DNA of 64,000 bases from Pleurodeles waltl (Eukaryota > Chordata > Amphibia > Caudata > Salamandridae). Numbering within the stretch: position 1 is the first letter of the stretch; each line of letters starts with the position of its first letter. A model generated the notes under the pieces. The model searched no databases. It was given only the letters and a program-made list of their open reading frames with translations, and was not told where the DNA came from. Both the position numbers and the translations under genes were made by a program. The stretch lies in the NCBI RefSeq assembly GCF_031143425.1, contig NC_090447.1, forward strand, positions 134,559,106 through 134,623,105, given 5' to 3'. This document shows positions 19,575-31,793 of this stretch, in pieces.

Positions 19575-22500
19575 GGCCCAAAGGTGGAGGATACTGATCC
19601 ACTAAAAGCAGATTCTCAGAAACCTTTATCGTTCTCCTAGCCAGTTATTATGGGGTGACATTAATAAAATCATGGATTATAAACTAGATAGGTCCGACAA
19701 CATAAATCTAAGGCATATCCCAAAATGTAGGTGTACTTAAAAAACATGATGAAACAGATTGGATTGTGCTACAGACGGAAGGTGTGATCAGGGAGACAAC
19801 AGAGATACACCTTTCATAGTAAAAAGTATGGCCATTTTTCAAGAATAGATTTTTTTTCTTGTGGATCGGGTCATTTGTGAGGAGGTAAGTATGGTAGAGC
19901 ATGTTACGGCACACTGTCTGATCATGCAATAATTATCTTAGACCTGGTACTTCCTGTCAGAGCAGAAACCTAAACAATGGACTTTGGGTAGGATACCATT
20001 GTTGGATCCAGAGGTAGCTGACGAACTAAAGGAGAAAATCGAGGTATTCTTGAGTTTGAATGTTGGTTCTGCCCCGACACCTATAGTTTGGGATGCCTTT
20101 AAGGCATATATAAGAGGAAGGTTGATCAGTGTTTCTGTCTGGAAGTTTAGGCAGTATAATAGTGAGATTGAGTCAGCGGAGGAAGCCTTAGGTCAGTTGG
20201 AAAGCAGTCTCTTGGACCTGCGGTTGTCAGCAGAGATGAGAGAGGCCCTTGAGAACTACATCCTAATAAAGTGGGAACAACTTTCATTAGTGGTGGAAGC
20301 AAGGTGGGAGGCAAGTAAGGTGGCTCACTTGTAGAATGGGGAAAACACAGGGAAATTGTTGCCATTGAAAGTTAGGTTAGGCCAGGTCAGGAACCTGGTT
20401 CAGGAGATAAAGGATGAGACAACTGGGCAAATCTTCCCAAATTCCAATGACATAGAAGTAGCCTTTCTTAAGTTTTTCTCAGAGTTGTATTAAGATAATG
20501 TAATGGTATCTGAAAAAGACGTGGAGGACTGGCTAGTAGGAGACTCACTTAATAAATTGTTGGGTGATAACAGGGACCAGTTAGATCAAGAAATAGAAGT
20601 AGAAGGGGTGAGGAAGGCAGTTAAGTAAGAGAGGGAAAGCTGTGGGCCCGGACAGATTCCCTTATAAGTTTTATTTAGGCTTGAGAAAGATAATAATCCT
20701 TTTTCTGACACAACTATTTGGTGAAATACTACGAAGCGGAGTATCTCTCCCAAATTCATGTGCTGAAGCAGTGGTTACCTTAATCTTGAAGGCAGACAAA
20801 ATCCTAAGATGTGTGCGTCATATAGACCCATCTCACTTGTAAATAATGGTTATAAGTTGATCAGTAATATTACTGCCAAAAGATTAACTCAGGTGGTGGG
20901 GACTTTGATCCATATGCACCAGAAGGAGATCCTAAAGGGGAGATACCGCCACAAGTTTACACATGAATTAATTACTTCCATTGACCTCACCACTACCTTC
21001 AGGACTCCGCTAGCGGTTGTTACATTAGACACAATGAAGGCGTTTGATAGAGTAAATTGGTCCATTCTAAATGTCATCTTAAGACTCAGCAACTTAGGGG
21101 AGAAGCTTACAAGTGTTGTTCAAAGAACCTACTCCTCTCTCACAGCTAAAATCCTCATTAATCGGGGCACTACTGTAGAGTTTAAAATCCACAGGGGGAC
21201 GAGAGAGGGTTTACACTTGTGCCCCTTGCTTTTTAATTTACATATTGAACCAATGGCGTAGAAACTAAGGGAGGAAGAGAAGACTGTCCCTTTTAAGTTC
21301 AGGACGCAGTGAAAAAAAGATCTCACTTGGGGCCAGATGTAGGTAGGTTGAAAATTGCGACTTGCAATTTGCGAGTCCGTGCGACTCTCAAATTGCAAGT
21401 CGCAATTTGCTATGCAGAAAGGTGTCTCAGACACCTTCTGCAACTCACAATGGGGTCGCAAAGACCCACCTCATTACTATTAATGAGGTGGGTCGCAGTT
21501 TGCGACCCCATTGCGAGTATGGGCACTCACGGGGATGGTGGCCTGCTGGAGACAGCAGACCTCCATGTCCGTGAGTGCTTTTTAATAAAGCAGTTTTTTT
21601 TTTCTATCTGCAGACCGTTTTCCTTAAAGGAAAACAAGCTGCACTTAGAAAAAAAAATGAAACCTTTTGTTTCGGTATTTTTCAGAGCAGGCAGTGGTCC
21701 ATAGGACCACTACCTGCTCTGAAAAATTGTTTTTGTGATCATTCACAAAGGGGAAGGGGTCCCATGGGGACCCCTTCCCGTTTGCGAATGCGTTACCATC
21801 CACTTCAAGTGGATGGTAACTGCGAGTTGAAGCAGTCGCAAATCAACTTACATCGCGTTGCGAGTCTCAAATAGGAACGGAACACCCCTTCCTATTTGCG
21901 AGTCGGAAACGCATTTTGCGAGTCGGTTCCGATTCACAAAATGCGTTTCTGAATAGCGTGAAGGCTTTTTCCCCTCGCAAACGGCGTTTTTCGACGTTTG
22001 CGAGGCGCAAAAGCCTTGCTACATCTGGCCCTTGATGACTTGATGGTATATACAGCTAACATACAAGAGTCATTACCAGTAGTAGTAAAATTGGTCTTGG
22101 ACTTTGGGAAGGTATCCGGTTATGACGTTAACTCTTCCAAAACAGAGATAATGATATGGAATATGGGGGAACCTAACTCTGGAGTGAAAAAGGAAATTAG
22201 TTATTTTGACATTAAAATTGTCCAGGGAGTGGATAAAATCCAGGAGATCAGTTTTAAGAATGTGTTGAAAGCGGTCAAGTTTCTTTTGGTCAGCTGATCT
22301 CTTCCATCGCTAATAATTTTTGGCAGGGTAAGCTTAATAAAGATGATTAGTCTGCCAAAATGCACTTTGATGTATAATGCAATTCCTTTAGTGTTCAAGA
22401 ATGAATAGCTAGGGGGACTTTAGAGCAGCATCAGTACTTTTATTTGGGCATCTATGGTACCACCCATTTCAAGGAAGAAATGACATAGGAGACATAAGAA

Positions 22501-23760
22501 TTGAGGGTTAGCGCTCTCGGATTTCCAGGTATATGCTTGGGCATTCCAACTGAAAAACTGCAAATGTCTATTGAAAGAAACAGTAGCAAGTGGGAGCTAG
22601 TACGAGGCCATGCTGAAAGATGTCAGGGGTGGTAAATCTCACTTTTTAATAAAATTTGGAGACATGAAATTTTACAAAAATGTGAGGTTGAAAGTTCTTC
22701 AAACTATGGCTTGTGTATGGGCACAGACCCAGAGAGCTATGAAGTTAGCTTCCTACAGTAATTTTGTACCAATTTGGGACTCTCCTGCAACACCAGAATG
22801 TCGGAAGGATAGGTTATCAACCCGTATTAGAGAAGTAGGATTGGAGAGGTGGGGCAGCTAATTCAGGATGGCAAACTAACACTAGACGAAGGCTCTCAAA
22901 GCTGTCTCTGGAGTGACGTTTCAGTATTTATGGTATGGCAGATTATGTGGTGGGCCCACGACCAGAGGCAGGATATAGGGAGTTCGACCGAGCTTGAAGA
23001 ATTGCTTTGACAGGAAGAGGAAAAAAGAGGGAGGTCTCCGGCTGGTATTGGCTGATCATGGATAGAATGGATGGGGACTTCTGATGCTGGCTCTATGTGC
23101 TTACTTTATTCTACAGTCAAGCCTGACTATCTGAGAAGGAATCACCCTTTTTCTCTGCATAAAGTCTTCTGGTCCCCTGACAAGCTATCAAAACTGGGAA
23201 GGTCAAGCCCTGTATGCTGCAAGAAATGTGGCATAAAAAGAGCCGATGGTATCCACCTCTTTATGGAATGCTCGGAGATTCTGCCATTCTGGAACTTGGT
23301 ATGCAAGGTAATCTGCCAGATACTCCATGTAGAAATCAAGGTAAGCCATGGAATAATTATATTTGCCAAAGTAGACCTTCCGTTGGAGCTTAACAAAAGA
23401 AGCACATTGTTGGTATTTTACTTGATGTTGCTGACAAGGAAGGAGGTATGCAGGAAGTGGGCATCAAAAGATGCAACCCCCTGCTTGATTGGTTGTGTTC
23501 AGAGAAACAAGTGTGCTGCAAGGACACTTGGCCAAGGTCTCTAAGAAGGCTAAGATTGTGGGGAGTGCTTGCTGTCTGGCTGGAGGGAAATACCACAGTA
23601 CCGTAAACTATCAGTGTCAAATGATTAGACTAAACCTTGAACTAGGGACTCGTTTGAACATAGTTTTTGACTTCTTTTGTCAGGCCTATAAGCCAAACAA
23701 GCCCTCTCAAGACAGAAACTATGGTAATATATTGTGGTAAAGGTTTTGAAGTCAGACGTA
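19575..23760 (+). mobile_element. Decayed L1/Tx1-type LINE (5'-truncated, plus strand)
   Basis: Conserved pieces run in the right order for an L1-type ORF2. There is an endonuclease end near 19650 (GDINKIMDYKLDRSDN, like the GDFN/LDR block) and SDHAIIILDL just before 19984. The linker is 19984-20334. RT begins with GPDRFP near 20645, then YRPISLVNNGYKLISNITAK (20820) and KAFDRVNWSI (21040). After the MITE come DDL (22030), FGKVSGYDVNSSKTEIM and a C-terminal CxxC...H...C segment (23200-23290). Many stops and frameshifts make it dead. The 5' and 3' limits are approximate. A 702-bp MITE interrupts it at 21330-22031. Confidence 0.85.
21330..22031. mobile_element. MITE with GGGCCAGATGTAG ends, 702 bp
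   Basis: The left end is GGGCCAGATGTAG at 21330 and the right end is its reverse complement ending at 22031. TTG at 21327-21329 and 22032-22034 is a likely target duplication. The interior is a chain of palindromes on GCGAATTTGC- and GCAAACG-like words. It inserted into the LINE reverse transcriptase just before its catalytic Asp-Asp. The superfamily is uncertain; a 3-bp duplication fits PIF/Harbinger. Confidence 0.75.
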
Positions 23761-24484
23761 AGGAAATGAAATGAACGGTGAATGAGGACAAAAAAATACG
23801 GGCATGATACCTGCATGGAGGGATTTGTTGAGGATGCTGCTTAGTTATTCAGAAAATCAGTTCAATGAAGACATTCACCAGCTTACTGGAAATGGATTGT
23901 CTGACGAATCAGACAGAGGGTATTCGCCAATGCATATCTCCCCTCACATGGCAAAAATATCTTACACCTGGACTAGTGTTGCAGAAATAATAATGAATTG
24001 GCACACCAGTTACTTGACTAAATATTACATACTCACCTCATGCAGATAATTTTCAATATATGTTGCTTCAATCACAAGATGAAGCGATTAGTTCAATCAT
24101 AACAGATTCATCACATATAAATACAGACACTGTGATATATATATGACCTATGCATATTGTTAACAGCAGATGCCTATGTATATTCTGATGAAGGCAACAA
24201 ATAATGAAATGAAACATATGTGTACAAAGGTGATAATTAGTAAAAAAAAGACACAGATTCTACTGGACAGAATTCAGAGTTGTACTGGACTAAACCAAAT
24301 AAGGTCACATTCCTTTTTCTCCCCTTACTAGGATTTATTCGGGACATTTGTGTGAGTGAGAAGGGATGCCTCAAATATTAATTTAGTTTTTGCAATATAT
24401 TATGGATATGCTGTGTACTAAATGTTTTGTGATAGAAAGAGATTATGAAAATGTAAATAACTAGTGACGGTGTTAAGTATGTGT
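23761..24484. other. AT-rich flank, possible LINE 3' region
   Basis: No coding frame. A CTGATGAAGG...GAAAC sequence at about 24184-24215 resembles hammerhead boxes but the helices do not form convincingly (see rejected list). Otherwise nothing seen. Confidence 0.4.
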
Positions 24485-25300
24485 TAGAAATGGGGTTTCT
24501 GGTTGGCTAGGGTAGGCACCTCAGCCAGGCAGAACTTACCCACTCTAGTAAGGGCAAGGGAGTTACACGTCCAAGATAACCCCTGCTCACCCCCTTGGTA
24601 GCTTGGCACGAGCAGTCAGGCTTAACCCGGAGGCAATGTGTAAAGCGTTTGCACAACACACACAACACACGTGACACAATATCCCCACCACAAAGGAAAC
24701 ACAACACCAGATTATATGAAAATATACTGTATTGTACACAAGGCAATTATCAGACCGAACATCACATATCAGTACTATCCTGCTACCTTAGCATTTGTCA
24801 GAACGTTACACATTAGTTACTCTGCAACCTAGCAGTAGTCACACATAACACACAGGTTACTCAGTATTCTGCAACATAATCAGTAGTCAGGAAAACACGT
24901 TATTACATCACAGCACTTGTCATAAGAATATCATAAAATGCCCATAGTAGGAACATTAGAAAACATACGGCAAGTTAAAAAAGGAACATTTGCATACACA
25001 TATGTAAAAACATCAAACGCAGGTAGGTAATATATGAATCAAATAAAAGTCTGTAGAAAGAACTTTGGATTGCAACTATATTGGTCCTTTAAACAGTACC
25101 TGGTTGGATGAAGGCACCTCCAGTGCTCCTATAACCAAACCTTAATACCTCCCAGCCCATTACATAATTCCTGTCTAGAGTCTATCTAGGACCGCTAGGG
25201 CCCTGGCGTGTATGGTATCACAGACACTACACATGGCACCTAGTAGGGCTCTACTAAGCAAAAAAACTGCTCTCTATCTCTTCCCCCAGCTACTTACAAG
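24485..25300 (-). repeat. Dispersed repeat A, copy 1
   Basis: It begins TGTTAGAAATGGGGTTTCTG. The first 300 bp are the reverse complement of 46200-46534 and 49130-49435 (shared words TGGTAGCTTGGCAC, CAGTCAGGCTTA, ACTCTAGT). The two other copies end ..TTCTAACA. The TG...CA-type terminus suggests a long terminal repeat, but no primer-binding site or body follows, so the class is undecided. Confidence 0.65.
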
Positions 25301-25499
25301 GGAGAGGCAATGCTGTGTTTTGGATTAAATAATCCCACAATATTGCTAGAGAAACATATTTTCCAGGTGATTTCGAGCTCAGGGGCTACTCTCCCACCCA
25401 CCCCAGCTTGCTCACCACGCACATTCATCATGGTTGCTGTGCACTGTAAGGAGTTTGCTAGAGTGCTATAAGTGATTCTAGTTATAGTAACATGATTGC

Positions 25500-26300
25500 T
25501 GTATTTGGGTGGCAGCATCACCAAGTGCTGGAGACTGAGCCTGACCCTGCACCATGTGACAGCTGTCAGCCTAACCCTTCAGGCCAGCTAGCAGCACCTC
25601 ACCAGAACCCAAGAGTAAAGGTGATTTGTGGCAGCCCTTTTCATGATGTCTTAGATTTCTAAGGGAAACCCTGTTAGAACAGATCTTACCCCTTTCTCTT
25701 AGTCACACATCTCATACAGACAAAGACAAACAGAAGCAGGAGTAGGTTCAATAAGTTTTATTGAATCAACTGCATCTTATGTAAAAAGGCATGTATTGCA
25801 ATTATGAGGATGATAAAACATAATAAAAGCAAAACAGTGACTAGGAAAGTGAAACATAGGAAAACTTTCACCATACTGTCACAATAATGGTTCTAGAATC
25901 CCTATCGGCACTACTATATTCCATGCAAGAGCATGGCAGTGTAAGTCCTAATCTGCCCATGTGGCCTCCCGGAAGGAACTCATCCCTCATACCTGTGGTT
26001 GTAGGGAAAGAGCAGGTCTGTTGGTCTACTGAGAGTCCTCCCACATATGGGCAGGGGGGGTTCCAGATCCCAGCAGAAACTGCAAAGTTGGCATGCAACG
26101 TTCGATGGCAGCTGGCTGAAATCCCCTCTCCCGCAAAGGGGGCAGTGAAGTCTTTTATAATAAAACATCAGATGTTCTCAGAAACTGCTCTGACTTGACA
26201 ATACATATATTTCTGTATATATAAGTTGGGAACTTTGTGCCGGCAATACCTACTAAGCTTATCATAGTTAGCCTTGAAGAAAGCACAGAGTGAATCTGTC
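25500..26300 (-). repeat. Repeat B, copy 1: probable retroviral LTR (minus strand)
   Basis: 25508-26060 aligns with 43727-44160 and more weakly with 47700-48190. The block around 25812-25862 is nearly identical to 43922-43975. On the minus strand there is a TATA-like box at 26160-26151 and a polyadenylation signal AATAAA at 25762-25757, in the order expected for U3-R-U5. It lies downstream of the retroviral remains read on the minus strand, and copy 2 lies upstream of them. I therefore take the pair as the two LTRs of one provirus. The exact ends are not resolved. Confidence 0.55.
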
Positions 26301-26705
26301 ATGCAAGAAAAGAATAACAAAAGTCTGCGCTAAAGGCCAACTGATAAAATAATAAAAACAGGTCCACTAAATGAAGCCTTTGCTAAAACAGTAAAATGCC
26401 ATGTATCTATATGAAAGGGCACAAACTGCAGGCCTAAGCTAAAAAAGGTTTAAATAATATGCTTGTTTATTTAGCTAAAGCAACTTTACAGCACCCTCCG
26501 TATTGACAGTTCAAAGTATACAGGTCTCTAATAAAGCCTAAAGCTGAGTCACCCAATTTGCATGTATTATAATAAAAGTAAACTAAAAACATATAAAGGA
26601 AAATGTCTATGTTGACAAGCTAAGAGACTAGATGCAGGTCAAATTAAAACAAGTCACTTTAGAATGTAAAACATGTCAAATGATATGAAGCCAAATAGCA
26701 GCAAT

Positions 26706-26919
26706 TTAAAAATAATCATGGTCTTTTAGAAAGTCATCAATTTCATCAATAATAATGGAATCCAGGAAAGATCCCACTTCGGCAAATGTTAATGAAACAA
26801 ATTTGTTGACAAGGAAGGTGGGAGAGCACTCATGTTCCAGTGCCTCAGCTCCAGCAGAAGCGGCAGCATTCTGTGCAGTGCCTGGTGTTGTAACACCAAA
26901 ATCCACTTGATCTACAGCT
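26706..26919 (-). CDS. Short retroviral 3' open frame with acidic end
   Basis: A minus-strand frame of about 66-70 codons, open up to the MITE at 26923, which cuts off its start. The C-terminus is acidic and hydrophobic (IIIDEIDDFLKDHDYF), a composition seen in transcription activation domains. Its place between the env remains and the probable 3' LTR is where complex retroviruses keep regulatory genes. I recognise no family. It could also be the end of env or a chance frame. Confidence 0.35.
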
Positions 26920-26922
26920 ACA

Positions 26923-27894
26923 GGGGGTCATTAAGACCCCGGTGGTAAAAAACACCTACCGCTGCCGCAATGGCTGCCAAAAGACTGTCGCCGCGGCTAC
27001 CAGCCATTCACAGGCTTATGACCAAAGCCGGATTTTCCCCAGAAGGATGGCGGGAATCTGGCTTTGGAAATGCCGGCGAATGGTGGTAAGGTGGCGCAGC
27101 TGCCAGCAGCAGCGCCACGCCAGTAAACTTCCGCCGGCCGTATTATGAGAATAATATGGCTTGGCAGTGGTCTGCTGGCAGACGCTGCTGCTGGCAGCAG
27201 CGCCCCGTCCCGTCTCCTGCCGGAGGGCCCCCTGAACAAGGGTAAGTGGCTGCTCCGACAGGGGAGGGGGGTGGGGGGTGTTGTGTGTGTGGGGGTGTGT
27301 GCGTGTGTATGTTTGTGCATGCGTGTATGCGGGTGTGTGTTGCGTGTTGAGTGTGTGTGCATGCATGGATGTGTGAGTGCGTGTCTGTTGAATTGTGTGA
27401 ATGCGTGTGTGCCTGCATGTATGTAAGTGTGTGTGGATGTGTGCGTGTGAATGGATGTATGCATGCATGGATGAATGTTGGAATGGGTGTGTGTATGCGT
27501 GTGTGCTTGTGTGAAGAGAGGGGTGTGTATCGGGGGTCTGGAGATGAAGCGGGGTGAGGGGGAACCTGGGGAGGGGGAGTGGGTGGGGAAGATCCCTATC
27601 CGTGACAGGGAAGGGATTCATTGTCACTGATAGTGTCTACTGCAATGGTTTTCATGGCAGTAAGGATGCCACGAAAACCATGGAGGTAGGCGGAGTCATA
27701 ATCCCGCAGGCGGGCAAGTGACGGCCGCCGGGCTGGAGAGTGAAGTCTCCAGCCGGGCAGTTGTTACCGCTGTGGCGGTCGGTGTGGTACATTGGCCAAA
27801 CTGCCAATGTCATAAGATGGAGAAAAGAACCGCCAGCCTGTTGGCAGTACTTAACTCCATATTAACGCTGGCCTTCGGAGTCATAATGACCCCC
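26923..27894. mobile_element. Harbinger MITE, 972 bp, with TG-rich core
   Basis: The left end is GGGGGTCATTAAGACCCC. The right end reverse-complemented is GGGGGTCATTATGACTCCG. ACA at 26920-26922 and 27895-27897 is the target duplication. The centre (about 27280-27510) is TGTGTG/TGCATG-rich simple sequence. The surrounding arms are GC-rich hairpins of CCGCC/GGCGG words. It is inserted in the retroviral 3' region. Confidence 0.88.
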
Positions 27895-27897
27895 ACA

Positions 27898-29560
27898 GTG
27901 TCATAGGAAACCTCCTGCAGCATACGCAAACTCAATGTGCATAACTGGTAATGAGCCCTCAGTGAGAGCATCAACAGATCAACATTCAAAGAACGTTTCC
28001 GCTGTGTAGCAACACACACTTCAGGTGCGTGTACAAAAGGGTACCACAAGCAACTAAAGATAGGCTTCATAGAGTTCCAAACTGGTCTAAAAGACAGAGA
28101 CCAATTGCACTCCAGTTCTTCCAGGAGTGGTGCTCGAAAGTACTGCATCATGCGTTCATGACACAGTTAGGCTAGTGGAAGAACCATCAGTCCTCCTTGT
28201 TGAGATGGGGCAGCGATTATGACGGAAGAATAGCAACAGCAAAATGCCAGCAATTGGTGCCAAAGTGATAGGGAATCCTCTGAAAACACGTGAGAAAATT
28301 GTATGGCTGAAGGTATATTGCAGAGTATAGAGGAAACCAACAGCCTTAAAGATGTGTACAATCCTTTCATCTGTTGCATGGGGAAAAAGCCCATTACCAC
28401 AACAAAAGACAATTTTGGAGATCAAGACCATGTAGGCAATCCTGTCTTGCATCCCATAACAGTTTTCCTTGTTCAGAACCACATACCTCACATTCAAGAG
28501 CACCTGGATTGCTGGACGAATCAAAGAGACAGAAACTCCCTTTAGATGACATGCTAAGTTCACAACTGAAGCATTACATGCTGCATACAAGGACAGCTGT
28601 TTACAAATCATCGAATGGCTCACAGAAGTCTTGCACTTGCTTCCACTAAGAAAGACCTTTTTCATGCCATTGAAACATTTGTACGAGAAGGCAGCTCCCA
28701 CACCTTGTAGATGGAACTCATTCGTAGCCTTTCATATATGCCTACTGGAATGTGCTTCATACACGAAGTAAATTGGAGTATTGAAATAGGCAGATTGATG
28801 ACCCCATGAATTAACGAGACACCAGATGGTATTTCTGCCATGGCAAATGGCAACTTTTCTAACTTTTCAATGTTTCGCATGACAAAAGTCACTTCTTTCT
28901 TAGCCCTTATTTGCTGCTGTTGTGTTAAATTTAATGCGGCAAACAGGTCTTTCGAGCTAACAGATTACATGGTAAGCGAACACTTTTCAGCACTTGTACT
29001 GTCCAAACTAACTGCATAATGGAACTTAGTTGGCATTGTCCATATTGTAAGGATGACATGCCATTTTGAATAATGTCGATCTCAGAAGAAATAAGGTTTT
29101 AAGGGTGTATATGCGGTTGGACAGTGTGTTCATTCCATTGTCATTTGTAACACAAGGAGAGAGTATCGGGAGTAATCTAACCCCACATTACCTCCTGTTT
29201 GAACTAGAGACTGTAAACACACCAAGTGTGTGGGGTCATTTGAAAGAAGGAACAGGGCTTTTAAGGCCTGTTTGAGGGGTGCTGGTTGAGCGCGAGATGA
29301 ACTAAAGGTGCATGAGTATGATCAGTGGCTTGACCTTTAGGGGAGTTCCCTTTACGGACTAGGTGGTCTCACACACATTATAGTGTCCTGCTTCATCATA
29401 TGACCACCTAACCCCCCCAGGTAAGATGATACTACCTGGGCAGACTCAACCTCATTGTTAACAGAACTGCAGAGGGAGTGCTGAAATTTAGTCAAGCCGG
29501 ATAATACAAGCAATCCAGATAAGAGTGAGAATAATAAAATTACCTTACAAATCACCTATT
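27898..29560 (-). pseudogene. Endogenous retrovirus env-like remains
   Basis: On the minus strand a hydrophobic signal-like segment (LLFSLLSGLLVLSGL, about 29510) opens the region. Degenerate frames follow at 28892-28662 and 28701-28156. The latter contains a hydrophobic span (ITLAPIAGILLLLFF, about 28230) followed by a basic tail, like a fusion-subunit transmembrane anchor. A further frame at 28151-27900 continues after it. Position between pol and the 3' LTR supports env. Stops and frameshifts break it. Assignment rests on position and membrane segments, not on a recognised domain. Confidence 0.4.
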
Positions 29561-30650
29561 TAGGTTTTGCAACATTTTAGTGAAGGTGCTTGTAGGTAAG
29601 AGTAAAACTACGGGGGAAGACTCTGTTGAGGATAATGGCTCATGGGGTCTAAAAACTGGGGACCAACATGTTTCTGCCCACACTAAAAGCCAAAAAGGTC
29701 TGGGTCATTCTGGAGGTGGCCTAAGGGAATAGAAAAAGGATACAGATAAATAATGGTGAGATATCTCTGCCACTACAAATCACAGCACACTTAAGGTGTC
29801 AAAAACATGCTGTGGGCAGAATACACATACACCTGCAAGAAAACAAGGTCCTGGGGCAAGAGAAACCTATTGATATGGTCTTACCCTGCGGGCAAAGGCA
29901 GTTTGCTTCTGGTCTGGGATCTGACGGTGTGGGGATGCCCCTTATAGTCACACTCTGTGGAAAAGACGAAGAAAGGATCTAGGTTGTGGATACACAAAAT
30001 TAAATTAAAACTAGGAAAAGGAAAGTGCATCTAGTCATCAAGGTTGGCTATAAAAGAATGGCAGGCTGGTAATCAGGGTGTAGTAATACTATGTGGTAGT
30101 AAGAGCGACTAAATCATTCAGATGGTCTGACAACAGCAGCACTGTGTAGTACATATAGAATTTGGATGTCCGGGTAGAGAATGCAAACACATATCCTAAA
30201 GCATGCATATTAAAATACTTATCTCAAATAGAAGGCCAAGATAAGTCAAAGGGGGACCCCAAGGGGGCTGAATAGGCCACTTGACTTCATACTCCAAAGG
30301 CTGCAACCTGTTAGTGCACCTAGTGTCCGTGTCCCAGCCGCTCGTGTGCACTGTTCCGGGTGCGGCAGGTTCTTTTAAAAGGACCAGCTGATTGTTGTCA
30401 GCTGGTTGCATGTGCGCCTTCGCTGTGGCGTGGTAACAACGTATTTCCTGTCATCTGGGTGGCTGGGGCGGGAGCGTCCCACCGCTGTCGGAACCGTAAA
30501 CACAGTGGAAGGATGACTGATGCCATGCGTCCACCCAGGCTGGGGAGTGCTAGGAGAGGTAGTCCCTGCACGCCAAGGTCCGCGCATAGGATATTTGCCG
30601 AGGCAACCTGAAGTCTCAGTGAGACGCCGATGCACCGCTCTGAGTTGTTG
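29561..30650. other. Unassigned stretch inside the provirus region
   Basis: Expected position of the pol 3' end (integrase), but I could not find an integrase zinc finger or DDE signature. The 30200-30640 part is GC-richer and may belong to the Penelope element to its right. Confidence 0.4.
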
Positions 30651-30699
30651 GAGTCAGTATGTTAAGTAAAGGAGTGCATGCCTCCTAAAAGAATGAAGG

Positions 30700-31180
30700 T
30701 GGGGGTGGAGGGGGAGAAGAAAGGGAGAGGAAAGGGGAGGGAGGGGGCGGGGCTGGACGGGGCAAGCAGGGGAGGCAGAGAAGAAGACAGGGGAAGCAAT
30801 TAAAAGGGAGAATGTGATAAGAAACCAATGGAGAAGGTGGAGCGGAAACCGAAAAACAGAAGGAAGAAAGAACAAAAAGACAAAAAGAAAAGAAAAAGAA
30901 AAACGGAAACCAGAGAGAGTGGAGGAGGGGTGGAAGGAAAGGAAACTGATGGTGAAACTCGTGGGGGAGAGGAAATTAAGAACTATGATGGGGCAAAAAG
31001 GGAAGAGAGAGAAAAAAATTATGAATAAAGCGAGGAGAAAGAAAAGAGGACAGGAGAGGGGGGAGGAGAGAGGAAGGAGAATGGAAGTGGTTAGATGGGA
31101 GGGGGTGAAAGGAAAAGGGGAATGGGGAAGTGGGAAGTGTAAGCCAGGGGAAGGGGGGTTGGTGTACAGAGACGCTGCAG
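30700..31180 (+). repeat. Purine-rich low-complexity tract
   Basis: About 450 bases of nearly pure A and G on the plus strand (GGAAAGGGGAGG, AAAGAAAAG words), downstream of the Penelope coding end as read on the minus strand. Possibly its 3' untranslated region. Such a tract can form triplex DNA. Confidence 0.85.
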
Positions 31181-31197
31181 ATTTACAGAGCCGACCA

Positions 31198-31790
31198 TTA
31201 GATAGTGTCATTAAGTCCCACAGTGTCTGTATGTAATCTCCGCACCCATCTCTGTTTGTAAAACAGCAGCTTTTGTTTCATATTTAGGGTCCGATCGTCA
31301 AGTTTGTCGATGACATACCACTCCATGTCATTGGGATTGTGATTGTTGGTGAAATAATGTTCTGTTAGGCGGGTCACATCCCGTCTACATCTGATTGTGC
31401 TACGATGTTCGCAGATGCGTGTGCCCACTCTACTGTTTGTCATGCCAATGTTGATGAATTGGCACGGACATTTAATCATATAGATGACACTTTTACTGTT
31501 GCAATTTGTGAGGTTCCTCAGTTCCCATGGTGTCTGCAGGCCTAGTTCTAGTTTAGTCGTCTTTCTTGTGAATTGGCAGACACTGCAATTACTGCAGGGA
31601 AAGTGACCTTTTGGCGGTGGTAAGTGCCATAGGGTCATTTGTTTGTTGGCAGGGGACTTGTCACGTGGTCGAGTATGGACAATCATGTCACGGATGCTTT
31701 GTGCCTTTTTGAAGGCGTTAAGTGGTGGTTCAAAGGGAAGGCCTCCTGATGTTACGTCATCTATATGATTAAATGTCCGTGCCAATTCAT
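31198..31790 (-). pseudogene. Penelope-like element: C-terminal GIY-YIG endonuclease region
   Basis: Open minus-strand frame of about 195 codons. PLNAFKKAQSIRDMIVHTRP is followed by a CSNCSVCQ cysteine knuckle and then a GIY-YIG-type core: VIYMIKCPC, FINIGMT, RICEHRSTIR. This order (RT end, zinc-binding linker, GIY-YIG) is specific to Penelope-like elements. The frame is open to its stop at 31198, but the RT part that should precede it is missing: an inverted duplicate of its own sequence sits at the boundary (31757-31793). 5'-truncated and dead. Confidence 0.85.
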
Positions 31791-31793
31791 CTG
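31757..31793 (+). repeat. Inverted duplicate of part of the GIY-YIG region
   Basis: About 36 bases that are the reverse complement of 31456-31492, so the endonuclease core segment occurs twice in opposite orientations 0.3 kb apart. It marks the junction between the Penelope element and the retroviral DNA. Penelope-like insertions often carry short inverted extra copies. Confidence 0.85.

Noticed and set aside
24184..24215. CTGATGAAGG...GAAAC resembling a hammerhead core
   Set aside because: Box spacing is possible but helix II is not formed and no flanking sequences pair to make helix I with a UH cleavage site; judged chance or too decayed.
27351..27557. Cys/Val-rich frames in the TG-rich core of the 972-bp MITE
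   Set aside because: Simple-sequence translation; the frames exist on both strands and the region is inside a non-coding MITE.
30814..31236. Lys/Glu/Arg-rich 140-codon frame over the purine tract
   Set aside because: An A+G-only sequence almost never makes stops in some frames; no conserved motif.
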